A stretch of 64,000 bases of DNA from Hyphomicrobium sp. NDB2Meth4 (GTDB taxonomy: Bacteria > Pseudomonadota > Alphaproteobacteria > Rhizobiales > Hyphomicrobiaceae): assembly GCF_900117445.1 (NCBI RefSeq), contig NZ_FPEJ01000007.1, positions 1-64,000 on the forward strand, given 5' to 3'. The translations under genes were made by a program, and so were the position numbers. The number at the start of each line of letters is the position of its first letter. The first letter of the stretch is position 1. The notes beneath the pieces were generated by a model. That model did not search any database. It saw only the letters and a program-made list of their open reading frames with translations, and was not told the origin of the DNA. Positions 1 through 9,074 of this stretch are shown here, one piece after another.

Positions 1-127
1 CGCCGGCCACGCCCTCCGCTTGCTTCGCTACGCTCCGCAGCTCCGGTCCTGGCCGGCGCCATCACCACACTCAGACGGGGTCAACATTGCACGCCGATAA
101 GGGGTCAAAGTTCGACGCCGATTGACA
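1..127. mobile_element. Terminal remnant of an IS21-family insertion sequence
   Basis: Two near-identical 22-bp direct repeats lie at 77-98 and 101-122. Both begin GGGGTCAA and end ACGCCGAT, and they are followed by TGACA at 123-127. Tandem terminal repeats ending in a TGACA-like tip are typical of IS21-family ends, where the IstA transposase binds. The first 60 bases are GC-rich and contain CGGCCAC and GGCCGGCG blocks, as often seen after istB. The transposase genes would lie left of the window. The other end and the target duplication are not visible, so the family call rests on the repeats alone. Confidence 0.6.
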
Positions 128-1257
128 TCTTCCCCAATGTTCCGCCGCTGCACCCTGAGAAGAGTGAGCGTCAGAGCCTAGTCCACTAGAAGTGCCGGCT
201 GTCCACGTCTGGATCTATTGCATTTCGCCAGTGTCCGCGCCTCCTGTTCGTGCTCAACGCTTGCACATGGATGACGCTAAACTCTAACCACGTCGGCTCC
301 GCAAAGCCGAGCGACTTAGCGAGTTTCTCCAGGGGATCAAAGCCTGACCCTTAAAGGCAGGGACACCGGATGTTCGAAAGCAACTGCAGAACTGGGAGGC
401 CAACGTCGGACGGAATCAATACCACCTCCGGGGAATCTGTGAAGGACGCTGACTCGCTGCTTCCCCACGTGGCACGCCCAGCGTGATGGGCCCGACCCCG
501 GCACCCAAGCTCAGCCTAATTTTCACAGGGCGCACCGCGCAGATCGTACGAACTAAGCTTCAGCTAAGCGCGAAGGACTAGTCGACTAGGGGCTACGGAG
601 AGAGCGGGACAAAAAAAGCAACTATGACAATCACCCCGGCCACAAATGCGCCAATGACCGCGGGATGGGAGTGCCAGCTTCTTGCACGGCGAATGGGCCT
701 GTCCATCAAAGCTGCTTCGCCCAGTGCGAGCGGCGGCTCACCTTCTCTCTTATTGCTAGAAACACGTTGATGACGGCACATCTGGTCCACGATAGAGGAC
801 CTAAGCGCCTAAGATTCCACATGAAAGACCTTGCGCTAGCCATTTCAGCTACTCAAAAAATAAAATGCCTACTGATAATAGAGGCGTGCACGGACATTGC
901 AACCCCTGATGGGGTGTGCTTTGCGGCGCTGAAGGCCACGTATGAAAGCTCGTGGTTGACCAGTCATGTTCGTTAGCAGCCGAGTGCATCGGTTCGTGCG
1001 CTACCCGACGCGATTGTCAACGGCCCCAACGACTTAGTTTGGTGGTTGAAATGGGCGGAAGAAGTCTCCGTAATGACGAACCGTGGTGGCAACGATAGAA
1101 TCGTGGCTATTGGCCTGGCGAAAGGCACGCGAGATGCTTCAACCACACTGACCGAGGCGATGGGCTATGGACGTGAGTGCAATTGAACGCACAAGACAGC
1201 CTTGCGGAGACTTGGTACTTTGTGGGTCATGTCGGTGTGGGGCGATTTCGTTGAAGA
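128..1257. other. Gene-poor stretch beside the IS end
   Basis: About 1.1 kb without a convincing gene. Open frames are short, lack a good ribosome binding site and resemble nothing I recognise. The stretch 665-976 on the plus strand is open for 103 codons but has no domain features. One possible small membrane peptide on the minus strand is listed separately. The position next to an IS21 terminus fits decayed or recently rearranged DNA. Confidence 0.5.
593..706 (-). CDS. Possible 37-residue single-pass membrane peptide
   Basis: The peptide starts with a short basic segment (MDRPIRRARS). A clear hydrophobic segment of about 19 residues follows at the C-terminus (roughly residues 16-34) and ends PLSP. 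The frame is open upstream to 790, but the extra residues look non-coding. The Shine-Dalgarno match is poor. Real small tail-anchored proteins look like this, but chance open frames can too. No function is proposed. Confidence 0.25.
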   Translation of the reverse strand: MDRPIRRARSWHSHPAVIGAFVAGVIVIVAFFVPLSP

Positions 1258-1671
1258 ATGCGGCGCATGACCGAGACCGCTGACAGGGGTTTAAGAAAGC
1301 GCCAAAAGCGATCGTCCCCTCCCCGGTCCCCTGGACCCATTGACCGGCACGTGGGGCGACAGCTCAGGCTCCGCCGGATCGACTGCGGTCTAAGTCAGAG
1401 CGCGTTGGCAGCGGTCCTCGGCGTAAGCTTTCAGCAGATCCAGAAATATGAGAAGGGAACCAATCGCCTATCAGCGGGCCATCTATTCGAGTTGGCCCAA
1501 CTCTTGTCTTGTTCACCGAACGACTTCTTTGCGAAACCGGAAACTGTAGCGACTGCAAAAGGGACGATAGGAATAGCTTCAGATAATGAATTGGCGCTTG
1601 TTCGTACGTTTAGAAGCCTCGACAGGCGTTCCCAAGAGGCCGTACTTGCCCTTGCGAGTTCCCTGTTATGA
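1258..1671 (+). CDS. XRE-family helix-turn-helix transcriptional regulator
   Basis: This is a 137-residue protein with one Cro/CI-type HTH domain at about residues 30-90. The region DRHVGRQLRLRR precedes helix 1. LSQSALAAVLGVSFQQIQKY forms the turn and recognition helix, followed by EKGTNRLSAGHLFELAQLL. The C-terminal 40 residues (ALVRTFRSLDRRSQEAVLAL) form a short helical tail seen in alphaproteobacterial members. It is likely a cytoplasmic DNA-binding regulator. The start is either the ATG at 1258 or the ATG at 1267; neither has a strong ribosome site. The target is unknown, and no divergent operon is adjacent. Confidence 0.85.
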   Translation: MRRMTETADRGLRKRQKRSSPPRSPGPIDRHVGRQLRLRRIDCGLSQSALAAVLGVSFQQIQKYEKGTNRLSAGHLFELAQLLSCSPNDFFAKPETVATAKGTIGIASDNELALVRTFRSLDRRSQEAVLALASSLL

Positions 1672-1784
1672 ATTACGGCGAACCTGTATGTCGGGGCGAT
1701 CTGAGTTTTGCAGCGTCGTAGGAACGCAATCGGTAGCTCACGATCAATACTGACGCAACGATTAACGGGACAGACGTCCTTGCC

Positions 1785-2297
1785 ATGCAGCTTGAAATCG
1801 TTCGGATCTACCACCTTTCAGATCGCTGGCTCGCCGAGGAACTCCTTCGACTCGCTCGGCGGTGTCGCGAAGAGTACCCAAGGAGGTTAAAGGAGGTCGA
1901 CCGCAACGCGAGCTACGAATCTAGTCTCGTATGGGACGTCGTTCCGGAGGTCGCCAAGCGCCTCGGCTCTCGGTCGCTTATGATGGTCGAGGCCAGCGAC
2001 CCAAAAATAGTCGCCTGTGACACTGCGATCCTACGAGAATATGCTGGTATCTGCATTAAGTTCTCCAACCTGAAGAGCTGGATTGCGACTGCAGACCGCA
2101 CCTCCGCTGCATCCCTTTTGGTCCGAGATGTCTGTAACGGCAACCCGATCGCGATCGCGTTAGACCGGTTGCACCCGGCGAACGAAGAAGACCAAGCCCA
2201 AGATATCATCGCCCGCGAATTGAGAGAGTGGTCCAGGAAGAATTGCGTAGAAGAAGTCTGCTCCTGGCGTCCTAGCTTGATGTCTAAGATTGGTTAG
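1785..2297 (+). CDS. Hypothetical protein, 170 residues
   Basis: I do not recognise this protein. It is soluble, without a signal peptide or membrane segment. The N-terminal half is helical and charged (ELLRLARRCREEY) and contains WDVVPEVAKRLGSRS. The C-terminal half ends in an acidic-basic helix (EDQAQDIIARELREWSRK). The open frame is long and its composition matches neighbouring genes, so it is probably real. It sits alone between the XRE regulator and the glycosyltransferase, with gaps on both sides, and may belong to the same accessory segment. Confidence 0.55.
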   Translation: MQLEIVRIYHLSDRWLAEELLRLARRCREEYPRRLKEVDRNASYESSLVWDVVPEVAKRLGSRSLMMVEASDPKIVACDTAILREYAGICIKFSNLKSWIATADRTSAASLLVRDVCNGNPIAIALDRLHPANEEDQAQDIIARELREWSRKNCVEEVCSWRPSLMSKIG

Positions 2298-2413
2298 AAG
2301 GCCTATACAAAACACCTAGCCTGACATGTGCGCAGGCAGTGTTGCGAAGAACTGATACGGGGATCCGCCATCGTTTCGTTGTTGGCTCAAGTTAGCCTAG
2401 CCGTTTCGCAGCG

Positions 2414-2449
2414 GCAGAAGGGTATTCAGCAGCTGCAGAAGGGTGTTCA
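2414..2449. repeat. Two 15-bp direct repeats, 21-bp period
   Basis: GCAGAAGGGTATTCA at 2414-2428 recurs at 2435-2449 with one mismatch (A to G at position 11). The period of 21 bp places both copies on the same DNA face. The pair lies about 115 bp upstream of the glycosyltransferase start at 2566. It could be a regulator site or a chance duplication. Confidence 0.4.
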
Positions 2450-2565
2450 TTTGCGACATGCACCCTTGCACGGGACGACAAGCTCAAGCAAATCTTCGAA
2501 ACAGCAGCAACTAGAGATACGACAGCGTCGAAGACGAGGACGTGCGCGAAAGAGATTGATACCTC

Positions 2566-3687
2566 ATGCATATTGGCGTCGACGTTCGAAACTTGACGTC
2601 CCCGTCGGTCACCGGCATCGCTCGTGTCCTTCTGGAAACTGTTCGCGCTCTGGGCGCGCGGGGCGTGCGGTTCACTTTTTTCTGGCCAGGGAAACGACAC
2701 TCTTCATTGGTTGATGAGCTCGATGCGCGGCATGTGGAAAGTATGTTCTCCAGCGAGGCGGGGCGACTGATCTGGGGCGAGGCTACGCTCAGCTATGCCG
2801 TTCGGCGGGCGGCCCCAGACGTGTTTTGGGGACCGGCTCATCGCTTGCCGCCATCAGTGTCCCCGTCCATTCCGACAGTTGTCACCATTCATGATCTGGT
2901 CTGGCGGCGGTTTCCAGAGACGATGCCGATAAAGCGGCGCCTGGCAGATCGTGCTCTCATGTCACTGGCGATCCGTAGAGCTGATCGCGTCGTCGCTGTT
3001 TCGCACGCTACGGCACGAGACATCGAGGATCTGTTCGGCCGACCAAATGCGATCGTTGTGTACCCGGGCGCTCGCCGCCTCACCAGCTCGACCGGCTCGA
3101 CCGAGCGGCAATTCGAGATCGAACACTCACCCTATGCACTGTTTGTCGGCACACTTGAGCCGCGTAAGAATCTGCCCCGCTTACTCGAGGCGTTCGCTCG
3201 CGCGAGGGCGGAGGCCAAAGCCAATTGGCGGCTTGTCGTCGCCGGTGGGAAAGGCTGGCTCGACAACGACATCCACGATGCGCTCGCACCGTTGGTTGCA
3301 GACGGATCGGTAGTCTTGACGGGGCGGCTGCGCGACGATGAGTTAGCCACTCTATACTCAGGCGCCCGATTCGTGGCCATGCCATCACTATACGAAGGAT
3401 TTGGCCTCCCCATAGTTGAAGCTCAGCTGTACGGCGTGCCTGTTTTGGCCGGACGTGCAGGCTCTCTGCCCGAGGTGACAGGCGCAGCAGGAATTTTAGT
3501 GGATCCCCGGGATGTCGGAGAGATTGCACAGGGGATCACGCGACTTTTTGCTGACGACCAACTCCACGCAGCACTTGCGGCGGAAACGCGCAAGAATGCC
3601 GAGAAATTCACCTGGGATGAGACGGCTAGGGGGATGCTCAACGTCTTTGAGGATGCAATGAAGCACCACCCGCGGCGGATGCCCTGA
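2566..3687 (+). CDS. Glycosyltransferase family 4 (GT-B fold)
   Basis: This is a 373-residue cytoplasmic glycosyltransferase, full length for GT4. The N-terminal Rossmann half opens with GVDVRNLTSPSVTGIARVL, a usual start for mannosyltransferase-like members. The donor-binding half carries FVGTLEPRKNLPRLLEAFARA at about residues 192-212. The conserved EX7E motif is in EGFGLPIVEAQLYGVPVLAG near residue 275, where the first Glu contacts the nucleotide sugar. Together with the second GT4 and the GDP-mannose enzyme downstream, it suggests surface or exopolysaccharide assembly. The exact donor and acceptor cannot be read from the sequence; GDP-mannose is a reasonable guess from context. Confidence 0.88.
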   Translation: MHIGVDVRNLTSPSVTGIARVLLETVRALGARGVRFTFFWPGKRHSSLVDELDARHVESMFSSEAGRLIWGEATLSYAVRRAAPDVFWGPAHRLPPSVSPSIPTVVTIHDLVWRRFPETMPIKRRLADRALMSLAIRRADRVVAVSHATARDIEDLFGRPNAIVVYPGARRLTSSTGSTERQFEIEHSPYALFVGTLEPRKNLPRLLEAFARARAEAKANWRLVVAGGKGWLDNDIHDALAPLVADGSVVLTGRLRDDELATLYSGARFVAMPSLYEGFGLPIVEAQLYGVPVLAGRAGSLPEVTGAAGILVDPRDVGEIAQGITRLFADDQLHAALAAETRKNAEKFTWDETARGMLNVFEDAMKHHPRRMP

Positions 3688-4051
3688 GTTACTGCTGTTG
3701 AAAGCAGTGCGGAGCGTTGCGATGCTCGAGGCCTTCGGCTAGCATCCCGCTCGGGATGCCGACGCCGCAGCCGTTTGCGGAGGCAGCATTTGGGGGATCA
3801 AATTCCTTTGGCGCCATCAACCTCCTTTCATCACAAGCTCGTCGAGCCCTTGGCAACGGGGGCGGGGGTGTTGCTTTTCAGCATACTTCGGTGCCTACCG
3901 CTTTGGATCGGATTATGGGTGCTGAGCGTACTTATGCGAAATCAGAACGAAGACGAGTGAACCTGACGGAGCCAGGGGGGAAGAACGACGCCGGGGGTGA
4001 GCTACAATAGGCGCCCAGCCACGACAACGTCTTCCCGGAGGATTGAACCGT
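3688..4051. other. Spacer between glycosyltransferases, with hairpin and weak small ORF
   Basis: An inverted repeat GCATCCCG/CGGGATGC at 3742-3759 lies 54 bases after the glycosyltransferase stop. It could act as a terminator or processing hairpin, though no T-run follows. A plus-strand frame at 3775-3960 starts only with TTG. It would give 61 residues with one membrane segment (GAGVLLFSILRCLPLWIGLW) and a charged end (MRNQNEDE). It may be a remnant of a polysaccharide membrane protein. I do not count it as a gene. Confidence 0.35.
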
Positions 4052-5158
4052 TTGCGGGTATTGCACGTCTACAAGACATACTTTCCCGAAGACGGGACGG
4101 GCGTTCCTCAGGTAATAAAAACGCTTGCAGAAGGTACTCACTCGCACGGAGTAACCAGCGAGGTCCTGGCGCTCTATCGACAGCCTAGTAAAGTTCCGGA
4201 ATTTGTCGGACATCATCGCGTGCACGCGGTCCGACAAGAGCTGCACTTTGCGTCAACAAGTCTTTCGATATCGGCCATCCGAAGATTCGCTTCCCTCGTG
4301 CCAAACTTCGATGTTATCCACTACCATTTTCCTTGGCCGATGGCAGACCTGCTTCATCTCTTTCACGGTCGCATTAAGCCTTCCATCGTCACCTATCATT
4401 CCGATATCGTGAAGCAGCGCCGGTTGCTCGCATTATACCGCCCGTTAATGCAGCGCTTCCTCTCTGACGTCGATGTGATCGTTGCGACTTCGCCGAACTA
4501 CGTTGACAGTAGCCCTGTGCTGCCCAAGTTGCGCGCAAAAACGACGGTCATACCGATTGGCCTGCCTGATCGGTCGCCGCCCGATCCAAATTTAGTGTCT
4601 AAGTGGCGCGGCAAGGTGGGCGAAGACTTCTTTCTGTTTATTGGCGCATTTCGTTACTACAAGGGGCTGCATGACCTGATTGCGGCCGCCCGACTTTCGA
4701 ATTTGCCGGTCGTTCTCGTCGGCAATAATGATGCAAAAGTGGTGGACACGGGCGCTCTGCCCCCGAACGTCATTTGTCTCGGACAGGTATCTGATCCTGA
4801 CAAAGAGGCGTTGCTAGAGTCCTGTGTTGCAAAAATTCTACCGTCGCACTTGCGCTCAGAAGCGTTTGGGGTTTCTCTTGTTGAAGCTGCGAGAGCCGCT
4901 CGTCCAATGATCACTTGCGATATAGAAACTGGCACGACCTTCGTAAACCTCCATGGCAACACGGGGATCGTAATTCCTCCGGGCGATCCCTACGCCCTAG
5001 CTCAGGCGATGCGAGAATTGACATCAAATAGGGAATACGCGCGCCAATTGGGAGAGCAGGCGCGAGCTAGGTATGTCGCCATGTTTCAGGCAGATCAGAT
5101 GGTACAGAGCTACGTCGAACAGTATCACCTATTACGTGATCGCTGCGCGACGCGATGA
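4052..5158 (+). CDS. Glycosyltransferase family 4
   Basis: A GT-B glycosyltransferase of about 368 residues. It begins RVLHVYKTYFPEDGTGVPQV, a GT4 N-terminus with the glycine-rich acceptor-side loop. FLFIGAFRYYKGLHDLI marks the start of the donor domain. The EX7E motif is SEAFGVSLVEAARAARPMI near residue 270. The start is decided by the ribosome site: GGAGGA at 4037-4042 directly abuts a TTG at 4043, which is too close, but gives nine bases to the TTG at 4052. It is probably the second sugar-adding step of the polysaccharide locus. No membrane segment is present, so it acts at the cytoplasmic face. Confidence 0.86.
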   Translation: MRVLHVYKTYFPEDGTGVPQVIKTLAEGTHSHGVTSEVLALYRQPSKVPEFVGHHRVHAVRQELHFASTSLSISAIRRFASLVPNFDVIHYHFPWPMADLLHLFHGRIKPSIVTYHSDIVKQRRLLALYRPLMQRFLSDVDVIVATSPNYVDSSPVLPKLRAKTTVIPIGLPDRSPPDPNLVSKWRGKVGEDFFLFIGAFRYYKGLHDLIAAARLSNLPVVLVGNNDAKVVDTGALPPNVICLGQVSDPDKEALLESCVAKILPSHLRSEAFGVSLVEAARAARPMITCDIETGTTFVNLHGNTGIVIPPGDPYALAQAMRELTSNREYARQLGEQARARYVAMFQADQMVQSYVEQYHLLRDRCATR

Positions 5159-5367
5159 ATCAGGCGAGCTTCGATCAGACCTCGCCAGCCTTGCACGCGA
5201 TACCGCAGTAGCTGATTGGACCGAAGCTAGTTCCAACGGTTAGCCGCTATACCAGCTCAAGAGATCCTTTTGATGTGCCGGGCGCTGTCCAGCAAAAGCT
5301 GCAACCCCGCGGGGCATGGCGCTTGCCCTAGCGTTGCCAGAAATGACATCGACGCACCTAGGCCGCC

Positions 5368-6801
5368 TTATCCCGCCATTCTGAAAACGCGTCGCGGCGT
5401 GCACAAAGCTCCGGACATATTCTTTTCACGGCTCATCGAACGTCCAACGCAGTGGCGGTACGAGGTATCCGCCACCAGGGCGATAAGTCGGTGCCAATGA
5501 GTAGCTGTGATGTACACGCTCTCATTTTCTTGTACGAGTTTCTCGGTCTCGCCTACCGTGACTTTGGCTGTACCGCGGACGACCACCCAATGCTCGGAGC
5601 GATGGTGATGCATTTGCATCGACAGGCGACCGCCCGGTTTAACGTTTAGAAGCTTCACTTGAAAACGCGATCCCGCGCCTAGGTGCTCAAAAAATCCCCA
5701 AGGCCTATAGCTCCGGGTGTGCTGATCGTGCTCTTTACGACCAAGTTCTTTGAGTCGCTTTGCGATTTCAGAAACTTCCTGAGAGCGCCCTTGATCGGCG
5801 ACGAGCAGAGCATCAGGTGTGTTGACGATGATCAGCCTATCGAGACCGATGGTCGCCACAAAAGAGCGGTCACTGTGAACAATACAATTCGTCGTGTCAG
5901 CTAGAATCGCGTCCCCATAAACCACATTGCCCTTGGCGTCTTTTAACGCACTATCCCACAGAGAAGACCACGTACCGACGTCGCTCCATCCGACATCTAT
6001 CGGGAATACTGCTGCCAACTTGGTCCGCTCCATGACAGCGCAATCGATGGAGATGTTCGGCGCTCTCGAAAAGCTATCCAAATCGAGGCGCGTGAAGCCA
6101 AGATCATCAACGGCATTTGCGATGGCACCACGCGCAGCATTGAGAACTTGTGGAGCGTAGCGCTCCAGCTCGGATAAAAACGCTCGTGCGCTGAGGACAA
6201 ACACGCCACTGTTCCATAGGTAGGACCCGTCGGCGAGATACTTTTTGGCCGTGTCAAGATTAGGCTTTTCGGCGAATTCAGACACAGCAAATGCGCCTGC
6301 ATCCCGATCTAACGCCTCGCCGCGTCGGATGTAGCCGTACCCGGTGTTGGGACCGGTCGGCGCGATGCCAAAGAGTACGAGTCTACCAGTGAGTGCGACG
6401 GCCGCCGCGCGCTCGATGCTCTCTCCGAAAGCCTCGCCATCTTTCACGGTGTGGTCAGATGGCATGACTGCAATAATGGCGTCGGTGTTCTTCTTTACGG
6501 CGGTAAGTGCTGCCACGGCCACGGCAGCAGCGGTGTTACGGGGGGCCGGCTCGAGGAGAATCGCCTCCGGCTCAAGACCTGCCCGCGCTAGCTCCTCCCG
6601 GACAAGAAAGCGATGATCCACGTTGCAAACCACAATTGGCGGTGCAAAGTCTCCCTTGAGGCGCCTAAGGGTCTGGCCAAGAAGGCTGCCGTGGTCTCCA
6701 TCGAACGCAATGAACTGTTTTGGAAACATTGTTCGAGACAGTGGCCACAGGCGTGTGCCAGATCCACCTGAAAGAATCACCGGAACGATAGTCGCAGTCA
6801 T
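5368..6801 (-). CDS. manC: Mannose-1-phosphate guanylyltransferase / mannose-6-phosphate isomerase
   Basis: This bifunctional 477-residue cytoplasmic enzyme makes GDP-mannose. The nucleotidyltransferase domain (about 1-290) has the signature SGGSGTRLWPLSRTMFPKQF near residues 12-30, AVMPSDH, and FAEKPNLDTA with the sugar-phosphate Lys. The C-terminal type II cupin isomerase domain (about 325-450) has RPWGFFEHL, KPGGRLSMQMHHHRSEHWVV with metal-binding histidines, and ESVYITATHWHRL. After HWHRL the last 35 residues do not resemble the family, which normally ends GxYLGEDDIVRFDDxYGR. The C-terminus may be altered by a small deletion or frameshift. It converges with the glycosyltransferases, fitting a polysaccharide role. 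Confidence 0.93.
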   Translation of the reverse strand: MTATIVPVILSGGSGTRLWPLSRTMFPKQFIAFDGDHGSLLGQTLRRLKGDFAPPIVVCNVDHRFLVREELARAGLEPEAILLEPAPRNTAAAVAVAALTAVKKNTDAIIAVMPSDHTVKDGEAFGESIERAAAVALTGRLVLFGIAPTGPNTGYGYIRRGEALDRDAGAFAVSEFAEKPNLDTAKKYLADGSYLWNSGVFVLSARAFLSELERYAPQVLNAARGAIANAVDDLGFTRLDLDSFSRAPNISIDCAVMERTKLAAVFPIDVGWSDVGTWSSLWDSALKDAKGNVVYGDAILADTTNCIVHSDRSFVATIGLDRLIIVNTPDALLVADQGRSQEVSEIAKRLKELGRKEHDQHTRSYRPWGFFEHLGAGSRFQVKLLNVKPGGRLSMQMHHHRSEHWVVVRGTAKVTVGETEKLVQENESVYITATHWHRLIALVADTSYRHCVGRSMSREKNMSGALCTPRRVFRMAG

Positions 6802-6973
6802 TCAGCCCCCAGCGTCGCGCCCGATGCGCGACAAGTACTTACACAACGGCTGAACCGTATGCAAACTATGCTTCGCTAACGCGAGAATCCAGAAGCTCGC
6901 GCGCTGAATGGCTTGTCGGTCGTAATGTCGAACGAACTCCCGCCCCAACAGGAGACCGCCAGATAGTGATCGG

Positions 6974-7873
6974 GTGACACTCCTTCAGCCAGCTCTTTGG
7001 TCCAGAATCTTTCCGGCCGTATTGCAAATTTATGACACCACAAGTGATAGATCTGGCATCGGGAAAGCGTCCCTTGCTGAAATCATAACCGTAGCCGAAT
7101 ACACGCACTTAATCGTGCTCGCGGTATTTGGCATGTCCGTTGGAATACTGACGTCAGCGACACAGGAAACTTGGCCGGGCCCGTTCTATCGGCGTATTCC
7201 CGCGCACGTGCTATTACTTGGCATCCTCGTAGTCGCTTTTTCTTCCCTGGCTTGCGCAAGTCTTCTCGCTTTTTCAGGGATAGTGCCACCAATGCGCAGG
7301 GAGCTAAAGTTCTTCGATGTCGCCACTGAGGGCAATATCTGGACTTGGGCAAATGTAGTAGTTTTGTTCGTGTCGGCGCAGACCCATGCTTGCGCAGGCT
7401 ATTTTCGCTGGAGGCGGCGAAAGCTCGGCGTTGTAAGCTGTCTCGTAATCGCGATGGTTCTGTTGGGCCTTTCCATTGATGATTTGACGGCCTTGCACGA
7501 AAAACTGGAGGCGATCGGCAGGTCGATGGGCGGAGGGTCAGGCCTGACGCATTTCGCTTGGGTCGTACCCGGTATAGTAATAGCTGCCGGCGTTGTCGCT
7601 ACTTTTGTGTTCATGGCAGCTTCGATGGATGCAACGCCTCGCCGGTATTTGCTGACTGGCGTAATCATTTTTTTTAGCGGCGCGATTGGTCTGGAAGCGG
7701 TAAGTGGCTTGGTTCTCGACGGTGTCGGTGTCGGCGCGGCGTACGTCCTTGTGTTTCATGTCGAGGAGATGCTTGAGGCGATCGGAGCATCCCTTTTCGT
7801 CTGCGCTGGCGTTGCCGATTTTGCCCGCTCGCTAACTGTTAGAGAGCTTCTAAGTCGCGACGGCTATTCGTGA
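6974..7873 (+). CDS. Multi-pass membrane protein of unknown function
   Basis: This protein of about 299 residues has roughly seven predicted membrane segments, starting near ITVAEYTHLIVLAVFGMSVG. Two acidic motifs are embedded at segment ends: LSIDDLTALHEKL near residue 170 and FHVEEMLEAIGASLFV near residue 262. This paired D-D-x-x-x-L-H-E and E-E-x-x-E pattern occurs in an uncharacterised family of bacterial membrane proteins; the acidic and His residues could bind metal. The given start is a GTG. The first 30 residues look unlike the rest, so the true start may be later. It is divergent from manC and stands alone. Confidence 0.7.
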   Translation: MTLLQPALWSRIFPAVLQIYDTTSDRSGIGKASLAEIITVAEYTHLIVLAVFGMSVGILTSATQETWPGPFYRRIPAHVLLLGILVVAFSSLACASLLAFSGIVPPMRRELKFFDVATEGNIWTWANVVVLFVSAQTHACAGYFRWRRRKLGVVSCLVIAMVLLGLSIDDLTALHEKLEAIGRSMGGGSGLTHFAWVVPGIVIAAGVVATFVFMAASMDATPRRYLLTGVIIFFSGAIGLEAVSGLVLDGVGVGAAYVLVFHVEEMLEAIGASLFVCAGVADFARSLTVRELLSRDGYS

Positions 7874-8165
7874 ATGTGTGGCGATCCTTGCTTGGCCGCG
7901 CTATCGGTAGTCACCACCATCGTCCTCGTTTCGCACCACGATCTCGATTGCTGCCGGCTAATCGAAGCTTCGTCCTGCAGCGGCAGGGCTTCGCTGCGTA
8001 GCGCACCTTCGCTGCGGTCGGACGCGCTGAGCCTTACGGCTAGACGGCTCCAGATTAGATCGCATACTGACAGACGAGCTGAATTAGGCAACGTGGGGAG
8101 CGCTCGCGGTCACGATATTTCTGGTTGCCTCAGAGTGAACGCGGGCACATTGGTGCCGACACAAG

Positions 8166-8936
8166 ATGCTAGACTCCGAGCCTGGATCCCGAGCAATAGA
8201 TGAATTGTCCCTAGGTCGGAGCAGAGGGCGTGTAATGGGTGCGAAAGCGCATTCGCTAGCTGGCGTGCTATTTTTTGACGGTCTCTCCCAAGAGAGTCGG
8301 GCTTCACTTGAGGCAAGCTGCAGATGGCGGGCGTGCGAACCCGGAGAGACCATCATTTACCATCTTGATAGCAGCGATGAAGTGTTCTTCTTGGTCGCGG
8401 GCAAAGCGCGAGCGATAATCTATTCAGATTCCGGCAAGGCCGTTGGCTTTAGAGCCATCGAAGCCGGAGACATATTCGGCGAGCTTGCAGCCATAGATGA
8501 TAAATCACGTTCCGCCTCCATTGAGGCTGTCGAGCCATGTTTGGTCGCCTGCATGAGGAAGGTCGTGTTTTGGGATACGCTGCGGACTGAAAACGCCTTC
8601 ATGGTCCGCCTAGTGGATCATCTGGCAAAGCAAATTAGGGATCTCACCATACGCATCTACGAATTCAGCACGCACGCTGTCAGCAACAGGATCCACGCCG
8701 AATTATATCGTCTCGCTCAGGAGCATATTGACGCAGCTGGCATCGCGCGTATCCGACCTATTCCCCGTCACGGCGACATTGCCGGCCGTGTCGCCACCAC
8801 GCGAGAGGCCGTCGCGCGAGAGTTCAGTCATCTGACACGCTTGGGGGTTTTGCAGCGTACTTCGACTGAACTTCTGGTTCTCGACCTCGACCGGTTGGCC
8901 GCCATGGTTCACGACGCATCGGAATTTAAGGATTAG
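8166..8936 (+). CDS. Crp/Fnr-family regulator with cAMP-type binding pocket
   Basis: A cytoplasmic transcription factor of 256 residues, or 233 from the internal ATG at 8235, which is closer to family length. The cyclic-nucleotide domain carries the phosphate-binding cassette GDIFGELAAIDDKSRSASIE. Glu106 and Arg115 sit where Crp contacts the ribose and phosphate of cAMP. The C-terminal winged helix has VATTREAVAREFSHL. Its Arg213, Glu214 and Arg218 align with the three DNA-reading residues of E. coli Crp (R180, E181, R185), predicting TGTGA half-sites. A perfect TGTGA-N6-TCACA lies 59 bases past its stop, and a nucleotide cyclase is encoded 5 kb on. The 290 bases upstream hold no gene. Confidence 0.9.
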   Translation: MLDSEPGSRAIDELSLGRSRGRVMGAKAHSLAGVLFFDGLSQESRASLEASCRWRACEPGETIIYHLDSSDEVFFLVAGKARAIIYSDSGKAVGFRAIEAGDIFGELAAIDDKSRSASIEAVEPCLVACMRKVVFWDTLRTENAFMVRLVDHLAKQIRDLTIRIYEFSTHAVSNRIHAELYRLAQEHIDAAGIARIRPIPRHGDIAGRVATTREAVAREFSHLTRLGVLQRTSTELLVLDLDRLAAMVHDASEFKD

Positions 8937-8994
8937 GCGCAACCCCATAAGCAGTTGCGTTAGCCCGAATGGGTTGCTCCGTAGGGGAGGGCGA

Positions 8995-9012
8995 CTGTGA
9001 TTTTTATCACAG
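8995..9012. promoter_or_regulatory. Perfect CRP-type palindromic operator
   Basis: CTGTGATTTTTATCACAG is an 18-bp perfect palindrome containing TGTGA-N6-TCACA, the exact E. coli Crp consensus half-sites and spacing. It lies just downstream of the Crp-like gene and about 60 bases before the next open frames, so it is placed to control the downstream unit that runs to the cyclase gene. The recognition-helix residues of the adjacent Crp-like protein match this site. Confidence 0.75.
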
Positions 9013-9074
9013 CCGAGACTCAGCGAGTTCGCTAGCTTTTGTGCAAGAGCTGGAAGTCCTCACTGGTGCGAACA

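Noticed and set aside
665-976. 103-codon plus-strand frame near the IS end
   Set aside because: No ribosome site, no domain, uneven composition; probably chance.
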